A stretch of DNA of 64,000 nt from CAVVYV01 sp963752585 (lineage in GTDB: Bacteria > Actinomycetota > Thermoleophilia > Solirubrobacterales > 70-9). Every line of letters starts with the position of its first letter. The stretch's first letter is position 1. Location: the NCBI GenBank assembly GCA_963752585.1, contig CAVVYV010000007.1:415893-479892 (forward strand). The letters are read 5' to 3'. Positions 51,124 through 59,774 of the stretch are shown here, in pieces. A model generated the notes under the pieces. It ran no database searches. It was given only the letters and a program-made list of their open reading frames with translations, and was not told where the DNA came from. The position numbers and the translations under genes were made by a program.

Positions 51124-52110
51124 CCGCGCCCGAACCCCTCGGCGCCCCGCTCCTCGCCGTCCGCGATCTGGCGAAGTCCTACCCCTCGCGCGGCGCCACC
51201 TTGCGCATCCTCGAGAATATCTCCTTCGACATCGCCAGGGGCGAGGTCGTCGGCCTCGTCGGCGAGTCCGGCAGCGGCAAGACCACCATCGGCCGCGCCG
51301 TGCTGCGCCTGATCGAGCCCACCGCCGGCGCCGTCACCTTCGACGGCACCGAGCTCACCACCCTCTCGCCGGCCGAGATGCGGCGCCAGCGCCCGCGCAT
51401 GCAGTACATCTTCCAGGACCCCTTCGCGAGCCTGTCGCCGCGGATGACCATCGGCGAGATCCTGACCGAGGGCCTGAAGATCCAGGGCATCGGCACGCGT
51501 GCAGGAACGCCTCGATCGGGCGCGCAAGGCGCTCGAGAACGTCGACCTGCCGCCCGACGCGATCGACCGCTACGCGCACGAGTTCTCCGGCGGCCAGCGC
51601 CAGCGCATCGGCATCGCCCGGGCTCTGGCGCTGGCCCCTGAGTTCATCGTCGCCGACGAGCCGGTCTCGGCCCTCGACGTGTCGATCCAGGCGCAGGTGA
51701 TCAACCTCCTGCGCGAGCTGCAGCAGCGCCTCGGCCTGACCATGCTCTTCATCTCGCACGACCTCGCCGTCGTCGAGTTCATCTGCGACCGCGTCATCGT
51801 GCTCTACCTCGGCCGCATCATGGAGATCGCCTCCAGCGCCGACCTCTACGCCCGGCCGCAGCACCCCTACACGCGGGCGCTGCTCTCGGCGATCCCCTCG
51901 CCCGACCCCGCCGCCAAGGCCGATCGGCAGATCCTCAAGGGCGACATCCCGAGCCCGGCCAACCCGCCGAGCGGCTGCGTCTTCCGCACCCGCTGCCCGG
52001 TGGCGCTGCCGGCCTGCGCCGCCGCGGTCCCGCCCCTGCGCGAGGTGGCGCCCGGGCATTTCAAGGCCTGCATCCGCGACGACCTGGAGGGGAGCTTGGT
52101 CGCCACCTGA
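51120..52110 (+). CDS. ABC ATPase of the nan cluster, DppF type (frameshifted)
   Basis: About 330 residues. Walker A GESGSGKTTIGRAVLRLIE, Q-loop YIFQDPFASLSPR, signature FSGGQRQRIGIARAL, Walker B FIVADEPVSALDV, switch LFISHDLAVVEF, and the tail SGCVFRTRCPVALPACAA. One indel near 51500 (after KIQGIGT). It is the last gene of the operon. Repeat array B begins 29 bases after its stop. Confidence 0.93.
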
Positions 52111-52138
52111 CGGCCGCAATTCCCAACTCTTTTCCTTA

Positions 52139-52182
52139 GCATATGCGTTGTGCATACGTTGTGCATGCCCTGTGCATGAGAG
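52139..52182 (+). repeat. 11-bp tandem repeat array B (four units)
   Basis: GTGCAT starts at 52150, 52161 and 52172, exactly 11 bases apart, with a degenerate unit at 52139 (GCATATGCGTT). The units share GTGCAT with array A, and CATATGCGTT (52140-52149) recurs on the other strand in array C (59287-59296). It lies between the end of the sat/nan operon and a small unknown gene. Confidence 0.82.
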
Positions 52183-52329
52183 AATCCTGCCATGTGGCTG
52201 TCGAAGCGGAGTAAATCGGGCTGCGCTTCGGCAGCCTTCCGATCTTAACCCTGCCGCGACACCGGCCACCCCCGCGCGCATTTTCGCGGTATGCTCACCA
52301 AACTTTCCGGGTTTTGTGGGGGACCGGGG

Positions 52330-52627
52330 ATGATCTCGAGCGTCGCATCACGCACCGTCAGCGCCGGCCGCGCCGCCTGCCGGACCGCGCTCGCCGATCT
52401 GCCGCGCGCCGCCGCCCGCCGCCTGCCCCGCCCCGACCCGCTCGAAGACCCGGACACCCGCGGCGACGGCGCAGGCCCCCGCGCCGCGCGCCGGGCCGCC
52501 CGAACTCGAGGACATCCTCTGCGACGACGCGCCGCTGCCGTCGAGATCGCGCGCCACCGCCGCCGCCCGCGCCTTCTCCGCCGGCAACGGCTATCTCGCC
52601 GGCCTCATCGTCGACCGCTTCGCCTGA
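52330..52627 (+). CDS. Small hypothetical protein (frameshifted)
   Basis: About 99 residues if one indel near 52500 is corrected: a basic, arginine-rich N-terminus (ISSVASRTVSAGRAACRTALADLPRAAARR), an acidic middle (LEDILCDDAP) and an end SAGNGYLAGLIVDRFA. The ATG follows GGGGGACCGGGG, a fair ribosome site. A 6-bp hairpin (52219-52236) lies upstream. I recognise no family. It is the first gene after repeat array B. Confidence 0.4.
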
Positions 52628-52640
52628 CCGGCCGCAGCGG

Positions 52641-53978
52641 TCAGGCCATCAGCCGCGCGAGCCGCGCGCGCGCACGCTCGAGCACCGTCTCGATCTCGCA
52701 CCCGGCCAGCCGCCCCTCGCGAACCACCCGCCGACCTTCGACCAGCAGGTCGCGCACCGCGAAGGGCCCGCAGAGCACCAGCGCCGCCACCGGGTCCCAG
52801 GCCCCGGCCGCCTCGAGTCCCGAGATGTCCCAGATCGCGAGGTCGGCGCGCTTGCCGACCTCGATCGACCCGAGGTCGGGGCGCCCGAGCACCGCCGCGC
52901 CGCCGCGCGTCGCGATCTCCAGCACCTCCCGCGCCCCCATCGCGTCGGCGCCGCTCCTGACCCTCTGCATCAGCATCGCCTGCCGCGCCTCGCCGAGCAG
53001 GTGGCCGGCGTCGTTGCTCGCCGCACCGTCGACGCCGAGCGCCACCTTGACGCCGGCGTCGCGCATCGCCCGGACCGGCGCGATCCCCGAGCCGAGCCGG
53101 CAGTTCGAGCACGGGCAGTGCGCCACCCCGGTCCCGGTCCGGGCGAAGAGGTCGATCTCCACCGCGTCGAGCTTCACGCAATGCGCGTGCCAGACGTGGT
53201 CGCCGGTCCAGCCGAGATCCTCGGCGTACTGGCCCGGCCGGCAGCCGAACTGCGCCAGCGAATAGGCGATGTCCTCGTCGTTCTCGGCGAGGTGGGTGTG
53301 CAGCATCACCCCCTTGTCCCGCGCCAGGTCCGCGGCGTCGCGCATCAGCCCGGTCGAGACCGAGAACGGCGAGCAGGGCGCCAGCCCGACCCGCACCATC
53401 GCCCCCTCGGCCGGATCGTGGAAGGCGTCGACCACCCGGACGAAGTCGCGCACGATGTCGGCCTCCGCCTCGACGAGGCTGTCCGGCGGCAGCCCGCCCG
53501 CGCTCTCGCCGACGCTCATCGCCCCGCGGGTCGGGTGGAAGCGGATGCCGATGGTGTCGGCCGCCGCGATAGTGTCCTCGAGCCGCACGCCGTTCGGGAA
53601 AAGGTAGAGGTGATCGGAGCTCAGCGTGCAGCCCGACAGCGCGAGCTCGGCGAGGCCGAGCTGCGCCGAGACGAACATGTCCTCAGGCCCCATCCGGGCC
53701 CAGATCGGGTAGAGCGCCTTGAGCCAGCCGAACAGCAGCGCATCCTGGCCGGCCGGGACCGCCCGGGTCAGGCACTGGTAGAGGTGGTGGTGGGTGTTGA
53801 CGAGGCCGGGCGTCACCACGCAGCCGCGGGCGTCGAGGATCTCGGCCTCCCCGGCCGGCACCGAGCCGACGGCACGGATCACGCCGTCCTCGATCAGGAT
53901 GTCGCCGTCGGCGATCTCGCGGCGCTCCGCATCCATGGTCACGATCCGCGCGGCAGCGCGCACGAGCAGGCGTGGCAT
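52641..53978 (-). CDS. Amidohydrolase, 8-oxoguanine deaminase / AtzB type
   Basis: 445 residues, intact. Metal-dependent deaminase of the TrzN/SAH-deaminase group. The first metal motif is NTHHHLYQCLTRAVPAG; then SAQLGLAELALSGCTLSSDHLYLFPNG; LHTHLAENDEDIAYSL with the third His and Glu; VWHAHCVKLD with the fourth His; and ALGVDGAASNDAGHLLGEAR with the Asp. The HLYQ and SSDHLY patterns favour 8-oxoguanine deaminase; chlorotriazine hydrolases are close relatives. Start at the ATG at 53978; longer upstream extension is open only by base bias. Confidence 0.88.
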   Translation of the reverse strand: MPRLLVRAAARIVTMDAERREIADGDILIEDGVIRAVGSVPAGEAEILDARGCVVTPGLVNTHHHLYQCLTRAVPAGQDALLFGWLKALYPIWARMGPEDMFVSAQLGLAELALSGCTLSSDHLYLFPNGVRLEDTIAAADTIGIRFHPTRGAMSVGESAGGLPPDSLVEAEADIVRDFVRVVDAFHDPAEGAMVRVGLAPCSPFSVSTGLMRDAADLARDKGVMLHTHLAENDEDIAYSLAQFGCRPGQYAEDLGWTGDHVWHAHCVKLDAVEIDLFARTGTGVAHCPCSNCRLGSGIAPVRAMRDAGVKVALGVDGAASNDAGHLLGEARQAMLMQRVRSGADAMGAREVLEIATRGGAAVLGRPDLGSIEVGKRADLAIWDISGLEAAGAWDPVAALVLCGPFAVRDLLVEGRRVVREGRLAGCEIETVLERARARLARLMA

Positions 53979-54020
53979 CGGCTCCTCCGGCAATGGACGT
54001 TCCCGCCTTCCCTTCCCCGC

Positions 54021-54091
54021 GAGTCGGGCCGGGGTCAAGGGCGGCGAAGCCGCGGGCGCAAGCCCGCTTGCCCTTGACGCCGGCCCGACTC
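54021..54091. repeat. Long inverted repeat with inner GNRA hairpin
   Basis: Arms 54021-54042 and 54070-54091 are 22 bases with one mismatch, starting GAGTCGGGCCGG and ending CCGGCCCGACTC. Between them GCGGGC, GCAA, GCCCGC forms a perfect inner stem with a GNRA-type tetraloop. It would fold as a cruciform in DNA or a long hairpin in RNA. Confidence 0.85.
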
Positions 54092-54109
54092 GCATCCCCA
54101 CACTGGAGG

Positions 54110-54144
54110 AGGCGCCTGATGAAGCAGCCGCTTCATCAGCGCCT
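54110..54144. repeat. Second inverted repeat
   Basis: AGGCGCCTGATGAAG (54110-54124) pairs with CTTCATCAGCGCCT (54131-54144) with one bulged base and a six-base loop. It lies 18 bases after the first inverted repeat. Confidence 0.8.
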
Positions 54145-54375
54145 CGGCGCAGATCTTCCTTCTCTTCCTTTGCGACGCCGAAACCCGCGACTCCGCCGCA
54201 GCGCGGCGCGGGCGCAGCGCCGCCACCCGCGCGACGCCGGCGCGCCGCTTCCGCCGGCCGGCGAAGGCCGCCGGCTCCCGATCGTCCCTCCGCAAGGCCG
54301 GGCGCCCCTCGCTTGCGCCCCGCGTCGCCGGTCGTCCATAGTCGGCCGGCGCGAAGAGGAGCAGGGGAGGACGCC

Positions 54376-55812
54376 ATGGACGCGGACATCGGACTTGTCG
54401 GGCTCGGGACCATGGGCGCGGCGCTCGCGCTCAACATCGCCGAGAAGGGCTTCCCGATCGCGGTCTTCAACCGCACTACCGGCGTGACCCGCGCTTTTGT
54501 CGCGGAGGCGGGCGAGCTCGCCCCGCGCCTGACGCCCTGCGAGCGGCTCGAGGACCTGGTGGCGGCGATCCGCCCGCCCCGCGCGATCATCCTGATGGTG
54601 CCGGCGGGGCAGGCCGTCGACCAGATGATCGCGGCGCTGCGGCCGCTCCTCGCGCGCGACGACATGATCATCGACGCCGGCAATGCCAACTTCCACGACA
54701 CCCGGCGGCGGGCGGCCGCGGCGGAGGCGGCGGGCTGGCCCTATCTCGGCATCGGCGTCTCGGGCGGCGAGGAAGGCGCGCGGCACGGCCCGTCGATCAT
54801 GGGCGGCGGGCCGAAGCCCGCCTGGGACCGGGTCGCCCCCATCCTCGAGGCGATCGCGGCCAGGTTCGACGGCACCCCCTGCGCGACCTGGATGGGCCCC
54901 GACGGCGCCGGGCACTTCGTCAAGACCGTGCACAACGGCATCGAGTACGCCGACATGCAGATGATCGCCGAGGTCTACGGCGTCATGCGCGACGGGCTCG
55001 GCATGGGGCCGGAGGCGGTGGCGGCGACCTTCGAGCGCTGGAACCAGGGGCCGCTCAGGTCCTATCTGGTCGAGATCACCGGCATCGTCTGCCGCGCGAT
55101 CGATCCGCCGACCGGGCGCCCTGTCGTCGACATCATCCTCGACCGGGCCGGGCAGAAGGGGACCGGGCGCTGGACCGCGATCGAGGCGCAGCACCTCGGC
55201 GCCCCGGCGACGGCGATCGAGGCGGCGGTCGCGGCGCGCAACCTGTCGTCGCGGCTCGAGGAGCGCGCCGTCGGGGCGGCGCTCTTCGGATCCGGACCGG
55301 CGGCGGTCCCGGACGCCGGGGAGGCGCTCGCCCGGCTCGAGGAGGCGCTGCTCGCCGGCAAGATCGCCTGCTACGCCCAGGGCTTCGGCCTGCTCGAAGC
55401 GGCTTCGGTCGAGTTCGGCTGGAATCTGCCGCTTGCCGCGATCGCGCGGGTCTGGCGCGCCGGCTGCATCATCCGCTCGGCGATGCTCGACGACATGGCG
55501 CAGGCGCTCGAAGGCAGCGCCGGGACCAACCTGATGTTCGCGCCGCGCTTCGCGGACCGGTTGAAGGCAAGCCAAGGCAGCCTGCGGGCGGTGGTCGCGC
55601 AAGCAGTGCTGGCCGGGATCCCCGCCCCCGCGCTGGCGGCGGCGGTCGGCTATTTCGACATGATGCGCACCGCGCGCTCGACGGCGAACCTCCTGCAGGC
55701 GCAGCGCGACTTCTTCGGCGCGCACGGGTTCGAGCGGATCGACCAGCCCGGCGCGCACCACGGGCCCTGGGGCAGCCATGCCGCCGATCTGGCCGCGGAG
55801 CGCGTCCGGTAG
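54376..55812 (+). CDS. gnd: 6-phosphogluconate dehydrogenase, decarboxylating
   Basis: 478 residues, intact, the normal length. Oxidises 6-phosphogluconate to ribulose-5-phosphate and CO2 with NADP. Motifs: IGLVGLGTMGAALALNIAEKGF (Rossmann), IILMVPAGQAVDQMI, GIGVSGGEEGARHGPSIMGGG, and the active site GHFVKTVHNGIEYADMQ with catalytic Lys and Glu. C-terminal end HGPWGSHAADL. Start ATG at 54376 after GGGGAGGAC. Single gene, divergent from the deaminase. Confidence 0.96.
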   Translation: MDADIGLVGLGTMGAALALNIAEKGFPIAVFNRTTGVTRAFVAEAGELAPRLTPCERLEDLVAAIRPPRAIILMVPAGQAVDQMIAALRPLLARDDMIIDAGNANFHDTRRRAAAAEAAGWPYLGIGVSGGEEGARHGPSIMGGGPKPAWDRVAPILEAIAARFDGTPCATWMGPDGAGHFVKTVHNGIEYADMQMIAEVYGVMRDGLGMGPEAVAATFERWNQGPLRSYLVEITGIVCRAIDPPTGRPVVDIILDRAGQKGTGRWTAIEAQHLGAPATAIEAAVAARNLSSRLEERAVGAALFGSGPAAVPDAGEALARLEEALLAGKIACYAQGFGLLEAASVEFGWNLPLAAIARVWRAGCIIRSAMLDDMAQALEGSAGTNLMFAPRFADRLKASQGSLRAVVAQAVLAGIPAPALAAAVGYFDMMRTARSTANLLQAQRDFFGAHGFERIDQPGAHHGPWGSHAADLAAERVR

Positions 55813-55837
55813 GCGCAACAGGCCCGACTTCCCGTGC

Positions 55838-56386
55838 CTAGAAGGCGAACGAACGCTGCGCCGCCGGCGGGTCATCGAGGCTGACGCCCTCGAGCGCGAG
55901 CATCCGCCGCTTCGCGGCGGCGCCGCCTGGGGCCGAGAATCCGCCGACCTTGCCGCCCGCCGCGAGCACCCGGTGGCAGGGGATGATCAGCGCCACCGGG
56001 TTGTGCGCCATCGCCTGCCCGACGTCGCGCGCCGCCTCGGGTCCGGCGCCGAGCGTCTTCGCTAGGCCGCCGTAGGTGGTCGTGTGCCCCCAGCCGATCC
56101 GCCGCGCCGCCGCGTAGGTGCGCGCGAAGAATGGCTCCTGCCCGCCAAGGTCCAGCCGGAACCCGGTGAAGTCGACCGCCTCGCCCGCGAAGTAGCGCCG
56201 CACGGCGGCCACCACCTCGGCCACCTCCGGAGTGGGCGTGCCGGGCGCGCCGCCGGGCAGCCGGCGGCGCAGCAGCCGCTCGGCTGCTGTCGCGCTCTTC
56301 GTCGGCAGCTGGAAGCGGGTGATGCCGGCGTCGCTCCACGCGATCGCGCAGAACCCGGCGGCGGTCTCGAAGACGAGATAGGTCAT
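55838..56386 (-). CDS. ogt: Methylated-DNA-protein cysteine methyltransferase
   Basis: 182 residues, intact. Repairs O6-alkylguanine by moving the alkyl group to its own Cys. The active site is VALIIPCHRVLAAGGKVGGFS; the DNA-binding part has FFARTYAAARRIGWGHTTTYGGLAKTLG with the arginine-finger region, and AMAHNP. No AdaA-type transcription domain is attached. It is convergent with gnd and followed upstream by the Lrp gene on the same strand, 80 bases away. Confidence 0.95.
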   Translation of the reverse strand: MTYLVFETAAGFCAIAWSDAGITRFQLPTKSATAAERLLRRRLPGGAPGTPTPEVAEVVAAVRRYFAGEAVDFTGFRLDLGGQEPFFARTYAAARRIGWGHTTTYGGLAKTLGAGPEAARDVGQAMAHNPVALIIPCHRVLAAGGKVGGFSAPGGAAAKRRMLALEGVSLDDPPAAQRSFAF

Positions 56387-56466
56387 CGGAAATCCTCCTC
56401 CGCATGTCCCCGTTGAGATCGGGTCGCCGGCCCTCGCGATCAACCCGGATCCTGCGGCCCCCGCGC

Positions 56467-56895
56467 CTACTTCACCTCCGCCAGCAGGATGCTCGTCTCC
56501 GAGTTCGCCACTGGCTTCAGCGCCCGGATTTCCGTCAGCACCGCGTCGAGCGCCGCGAGGTCCGGGGTCGCGATCTCGGCGACGAGATCCCACCGCCCGT
56601 TGGTCGAATGCACGCGCGCGACCTCCGGCAGCCGCCGGAGCGCCGTCACCACCGCCCGGGTATCGGCGGAGCGGACCTCGATCGCCATCATGGCCCGCAC
56701 CGCGCCTCCGTCGGCCTCGCCGGCGAGGCGCACCGTGAAGCCGAGCAGCACGCCCGCCCGCACCAGCCGGTCGATCCGGTTCTGCACCGTCCCGCGCGAG
56801 ACTCCGAGCTGCCGGGCCAAGGTCGCGCTCGGCGTCCGGGCGTCGTCGCGCAGGAGGCCGATCAACCGGCGGTCGAGATCATCAGGGGCGCGCAT
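56467..56895 (-). CDS. Lrp/AsnC-family regulator
   Basis: 142 residues, intact. Helix-turn-helix at residues 5-50 (DLDRRLIGLLRDDARTPSATLARQLGVSRGTVQNRIDRLVRAGVLLG) and an AsnC ligand domain with VRAMMAIEVRSADTRAVVTALRRLPEVARVHSTNGRWDLVAEI. It is divergent from arginase with a 140-base gap, the arrangement of a local activator such as PutR or ArgR-like Lrp proteins that sense the amino acid of the pathway. Arginine or ornithine is the inferred effector. Confidence 0.92.
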   Translation of the reverse strand: MRAPDDLDRRLIGLLRDDARTPSATLARQLGVSRGTVQNRIDRLVRAGVLLGFTVRLAGEADGGAVRAMMAIEVRSADTRAVVTALRRLPEVARVHSTNGRWDLVAEIATPDLAALDAVLTEIRALKPVANSETSILLAEVK

Positions 56896-57035
56896 CCTGC
56901 CGTTCCGTCAGCGTCCATTGTCTTCTTGCTGCGTTTCGGAGCATAATTCAACGCTCTGCTCCCTTTTGGCTACCGCCGCAGCGCGATAGAATCCAAGGCA
57001 AGCCGGGCAGCCGGTTCCCCGCCTATGGAGACGAC

Positions 57036-58028
57036 GTGCTCGACAGCCAGCCGACCACCCCGAGATTCGCCGACCTGAAGCCCCGCGACATCGAGATCCT
57101 CGGCGTGGCGCTCGAGCTCGGCGCCGCATCGCGCGGCACGCTGATGGGACCGCAGGCGCTGCGCACCGCCGGCCTCGCGCGCGCCCTCGGCGAGCTCGGC
57201 CACCGGATCGCCGATCACGGCACGATCCACGACGCGCGCGCCGCCGAGGTCGCCATGCCGCCGCACCTCGCCGACCGCTGCCGGCATCTCGCCGAGATCG
57301 CCGGCTGGACCCGCACCCTGCACGACTGCGCCTACGCGATGACGGAGGACGGCCGGGTGCCGGTCTTCCTCGGCGGCGACCACTCGATCTCGATGGGCTC
57401 GATCAGCGGCGTCGCCCGCCGCGTCGCCGAGCAGGGCGGCGAGATCGCCGTGCTCTGGCTCGACGCCCATGCCGACTACAACATCCCCGAGACCAGCCCG
57501 TCGGGCAACCTGCACGGCATGGCGCTCTCGTTCCTCGCCGGCGATGCCGGCCTGCGCCCGCTGCTCGGCGACCTGCCGTTCCGGCCGGTGCCGGCGGCGA
57601 ACCTGCACGTCTTCGGCGCCCGCTCGGTCGACCCCGGCGAGAAGGCCCGGCTGAAGGCGCACGGCGTCGACACCGTCGACATGCGCCAGATCGACGAGCG
57701 CGGCGTCTCCTCACTGCTCGCCGAGCGGATCGCCGGGTGGCGCGCGCGCGGCGTCCACCTGCACGTGAGCTTCGATGTCGATTTCCTCGACCCGGCGATC
57801 GCGCCGGGCACCGGCACCGTGGTGCCGGGCGGCGCCACCTATCGCGAGGCGCATCTGGCGATGGAGATGCTCTGCGACTCGGGCCTCGTCGGCTCGGTCG
57901 ACGTCGTCGAGCTCAACCCCTTCCTCGACGAGCGCGGCCGCACCGCGATCGCCGCTACCGAGCTTGTCGCGAGCCTGTTCGGCCGCACCGTGCTCGACCG
58001 CCATCCCGGTGCCGTTTCCGCGGCCTGA
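57036..58028 (+). CDS. rocF: Arginase
   Basis: 330 residues, intact. Splits arginine into ornithine and urea. The binuclear manganese site is in VFLGGDHSISMGS (His), WLDAHADYNIP (Asp-x-His-x-Asp) and VSFDVDFLDPAIAPG (Asp-x-Asp). GTG start at 57036 is taken; an ATG at 57025 is out of frame. The product feeds the ornithine aminotransferase 23 bases downstream. Related ureohydrolases (agmatinase) differ in the loop NIPETSPSGNLHGM, which here fits arginase. Confidence 0.93.
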   Translation: MLDSQPTTPRFADLKPRDIEILGVALELGAASRGTLMGPQALRTAGLARALGELGHRIADHGTIHDARAAEVAMPPHLADRCRHLAEIAGWTRTLHDCAYAMTEDGRVPVFLGGDHSISMGSISGVARRVAEQGGEIAVLWLDAHADYNIPETSPSGNLHGMALSFLAGDAGLRPLLGDLPFRPVPAANLHVFGARSVDPGEKARLKAHGVDTVDMRQIDERGVSSLLAERIAGWRARGVHLHVSFDVDFLDPAIAPGTGTVVPGGATYREAHLAMEMLCDSGLVGSVDVVELNPFLDERGRTAIAATELVASLFGRTVLDRHPGAVSAA

Positions 58029-58051
58029 CCCCGATGCCAGGAGTTTCCCCC

Positions 58052-59251
58052 ATGCTCGACACCGCCGGACTGATCGACCTCGAGACCCGCCTCGGCGCGC
58101 ACAACTACAAGCCCCTCGACGTCGTGCTGACCGAGGGCAAGGGCGCCTGGGTGACCGACATCGAGGGCCGCCGCTACCTCGACTGCCTCGCCGCCTACTC
58201 GGCGGTCAACCAGGGCCACTGCCACCCGAAGATCCTGCAGGCGCTGACCGAGCAGGCCGCGCGCCTGACCCTGACCAGCCGCGCCTTCCGCAACGACCAG
58301 CTCGGCCGCTTCTACGAGGAGCTCGCGCACCTGACCAACTCGCACAAGATCCTGCCGATGAACTCGGGCGCCGAGGCGGTCGAGACGGCGATCAAGGCGG
58401 TGCGCAAATGGGGCTACGAGGTGAAGGGCGTGGCGGAGGACCGCGCCGAGATCATCGTCTGCGCGGGCAACTTCCACGGCCGCACCCTCGGCGTCGTGTC
58501 GTTCTCGACCGACGAGGACGCCCGCGGCAACTTCGGCCCCTTCGTCCCCGGCTTCGTCACCGTCCCCTTCGGCGATGCCGACGCGCTCGAGGCGGCGATC
58601 GGGCCGAACACCGTCGCCTTCCTCGCCGAGCCGATCCAGGGCGAGGCCGGCGTCATCATCCCCCCGGCCGGCTACTTCGCCCGGGTGCGCGAGATTTGCA
58701 CGCGGCAAGGCATCACGCTGATCCTCGACGAGATCCAGACCGGGCTCGGGCGCACCGGCAAGCTGCTCGCCGAGGAGCACGAGGGCATCGAGGCCGACGT
58801 GACGCTGATCGGCAAGGCGCTCGGCGGCGGCTTCTACCCGGTGTCGGCGGTGCTCTCGAACTCCGACGTGCTCGGCGTGCTGCAGCCCGGCCAGCACGGC
58901 TCGACCTTCGGCGGCAACCCGCTCGCCTGCGCCGTCGCCCGCGCCAGCCTGAAGGTCCTGACCGAGGAGGGCCTGATCGAGCGCGCGGTCGAGCTCGGCG
59001 CCCACTTCAAGGCCGGGCTCGAGTCGATCCGCTCCAATCGGGTCCGCGAGGTGCGCGGCCGCGGTCTGATGCTTGCCGTCGAGCTCAGCCCCGAGGCGGG
59101 CCCCGCGCGCCCGGTGGTCGAGGGCTTGCGCGAGCGCGGCATCCTCGCCAAGGAGACGCATGGCCAGACGATCCGCTTCTCGCCGCCCCTTGTCATCGAG
59201 CGCGCGGAGATCGACTGGGCGCTCGAGCGTATCGCCGCGGCGCTGGTCTAA
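58052..59251 (+). CDS. rocD: Ornithine aminotransferase
   Basis: 399 residues, intact. PLP enzyme making glutamate semialdehyde from ornithine and 2-oxoglutarate. Class III motifs: YSAVNQGHCHPKI, NSGAEAVETAIKAVRKWGY (phosphate loop), CAGNFHGRTLGVVSFSTD, LILDEIQTGLGRTG (PLP Asp), LIGKALGGGFYPVSAV (Schiff-base Lys) and GQHGSTFGGNPLACAV. ATG at 58052 follows CAGGAG; an in-frame ATG six codons earlier is possible. With rocF it forms an arginine catabolic operon. Confidence 0.95.
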   Translation: MLDTAGLIDLETRLGAHNYKPLDVVLTEGKGAWVTDIEGRRYLDCLAAYSAVNQGHCHPKILQALTEQAARLTLTSRAFRNDQLGRFYEELAHLTNSHKILPMNSGAEAVETAIKAVRKWGYEVKGVAEDRAEIIVCAGNFHGRTLGVVSFSTDEDARGNFGPFVPGFVTVPFGDADALEAAIGPNTVAFLAEPIQGEAGVIIPPAGYFARVREICTRQGITLILDEIQTGLGRTGKLLAEEHEGIEADVTLIGKALGGGFYPVSAVLSNSDVLGVLQPGQHGSTFGGNPLACAVARASLKVLTEEGLIERAVELGAHFKAGLESIRSNRVREVRGRGLMLAVELSPEAGPARPVVEGLRERGILAKETHGQTIRFSPPLVIERAEIDWALERIAAALV

Positions 59252-59535
59252 GTCGTCAAAGGTTTACGCGGATTCGCTCGATGTGGAACGCATATGGAAT
59301 GCGTATGGAAACCGTATGGCGAGTGAAGTTGTCGGGTTTGAAATCGTTAAAAAGGCGAGGCGCTGATCATCGCGGCGTTGATTTCGGGCCGGGCGCCCCT
59401 CCCGAATCGCACCGCGCAGACCCCGTTCCGGCTTAAGTCTCTGATTTTGTGCCCCTGAGGCCCCCAGTGGCTTTTATCTTGCTTATCTCGATAAAGTCTG
59501 TCGTTATTAAGCTGTAATCGCAGCGGGAGGCTCCC
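59252..59535. other. Intergenic region with repeat array C and a possible promoter
   Basis: 284 bases. The array lies at 59270-59324, starting 18 bases after the rocD stop. Further on, the sequence turns AT-rich (about 59475-59515, with TTGCTT and CGTTAT spaced like a weak promoter), then GCGGGAGG before the small gene at 59536. Confidence 0.45.
59259..59324 (-). repeat. 11-bp tandem repeat array C (five units) with leader
   Basis: Units start at 59270, 59281, 59292, 59303 and 59314, every 11 bases. On the plus strand they read GGATTC, ATGTGGAA, ATATGGAA, GTATGGAA and GTATGGC. On the minus strand the core is CATACG/CATATGCG, linking it to array B. The 12-mer AAGGTTTACGCG (59259-59270) precedes it and recurs before array D at 61203-61214. 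Confidence 0.82.
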
Positions 59536-59742
59536 ATGCACCACCAGGACGCGATCGAGATTGAGACGGCGGGTCGGCGGACGGAGATCGCGACGCCGGT
59601 CTTCGTGTTCGACATCTTCGGCACGCTCCACCAGGTCGCCATGGCGGCCCCGGCCGGGCCGGATGGCCCGGCGGCCGAGGCGGAGCCGGCACCGCGCGCC
59701 GCCTGGTGGCGCGGAGGGTGGCGCCCGGCACGGTCGCTCTGA
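59536..59742 (+). CDS. Small hypothetical protein
   Basis: 68 residues, intact, with the ribosome site GGGAGG six bases before the ATG. N-terminus HHQDAIEIETAGRRTEIATPVFVFDIFGTLHQV, then an Ala/Pro-rich part ending in Trp and Arg residues (AAWWRGGWRPARSL). FDIFGTL recalls the first motif of HAD enzymes, but the rest of that fold is absent. It is the first gene after repeat array C. Function unknown. Confidence 0.5.
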   Translation: MHHQDAIEIETAGRRTEIATPVFVFDIFGTLHQVAMAAPAGPDGPAAEAEPAPRAAWWRGGWRPARSL

Positions 59743-59774
59743 TCGAAATCCGACGCGGATTCGGAGGCAAGGCA

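Larger units (their letters stand above)
53979..54375. other. Divergent intergenic region with two large inverted repeats
   Basis: 397 bases between the deaminase and gnd starts. It holds the inverted repeats at 54021-54091 and 54110-54144. No gene is supported: the open frames across it on both strands come from base bias and lack family motifs. A ribosome site GGGGAGGA for gnd lies at its right end. Confidence 0.5.

Noticed and set aside
52641..54701. N-terminal extension of the amidohydrolase to 686 residues
   Set aside because: The extra part covers inverted repeats and the gnd start, has no family motif, and the family begins at the ATG at 53978.
59536..59742. HAD-type phosphatase from the FDIFGTL motif
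   Set aside because: Only 68 residues, and none of the later HAD motifs is present.
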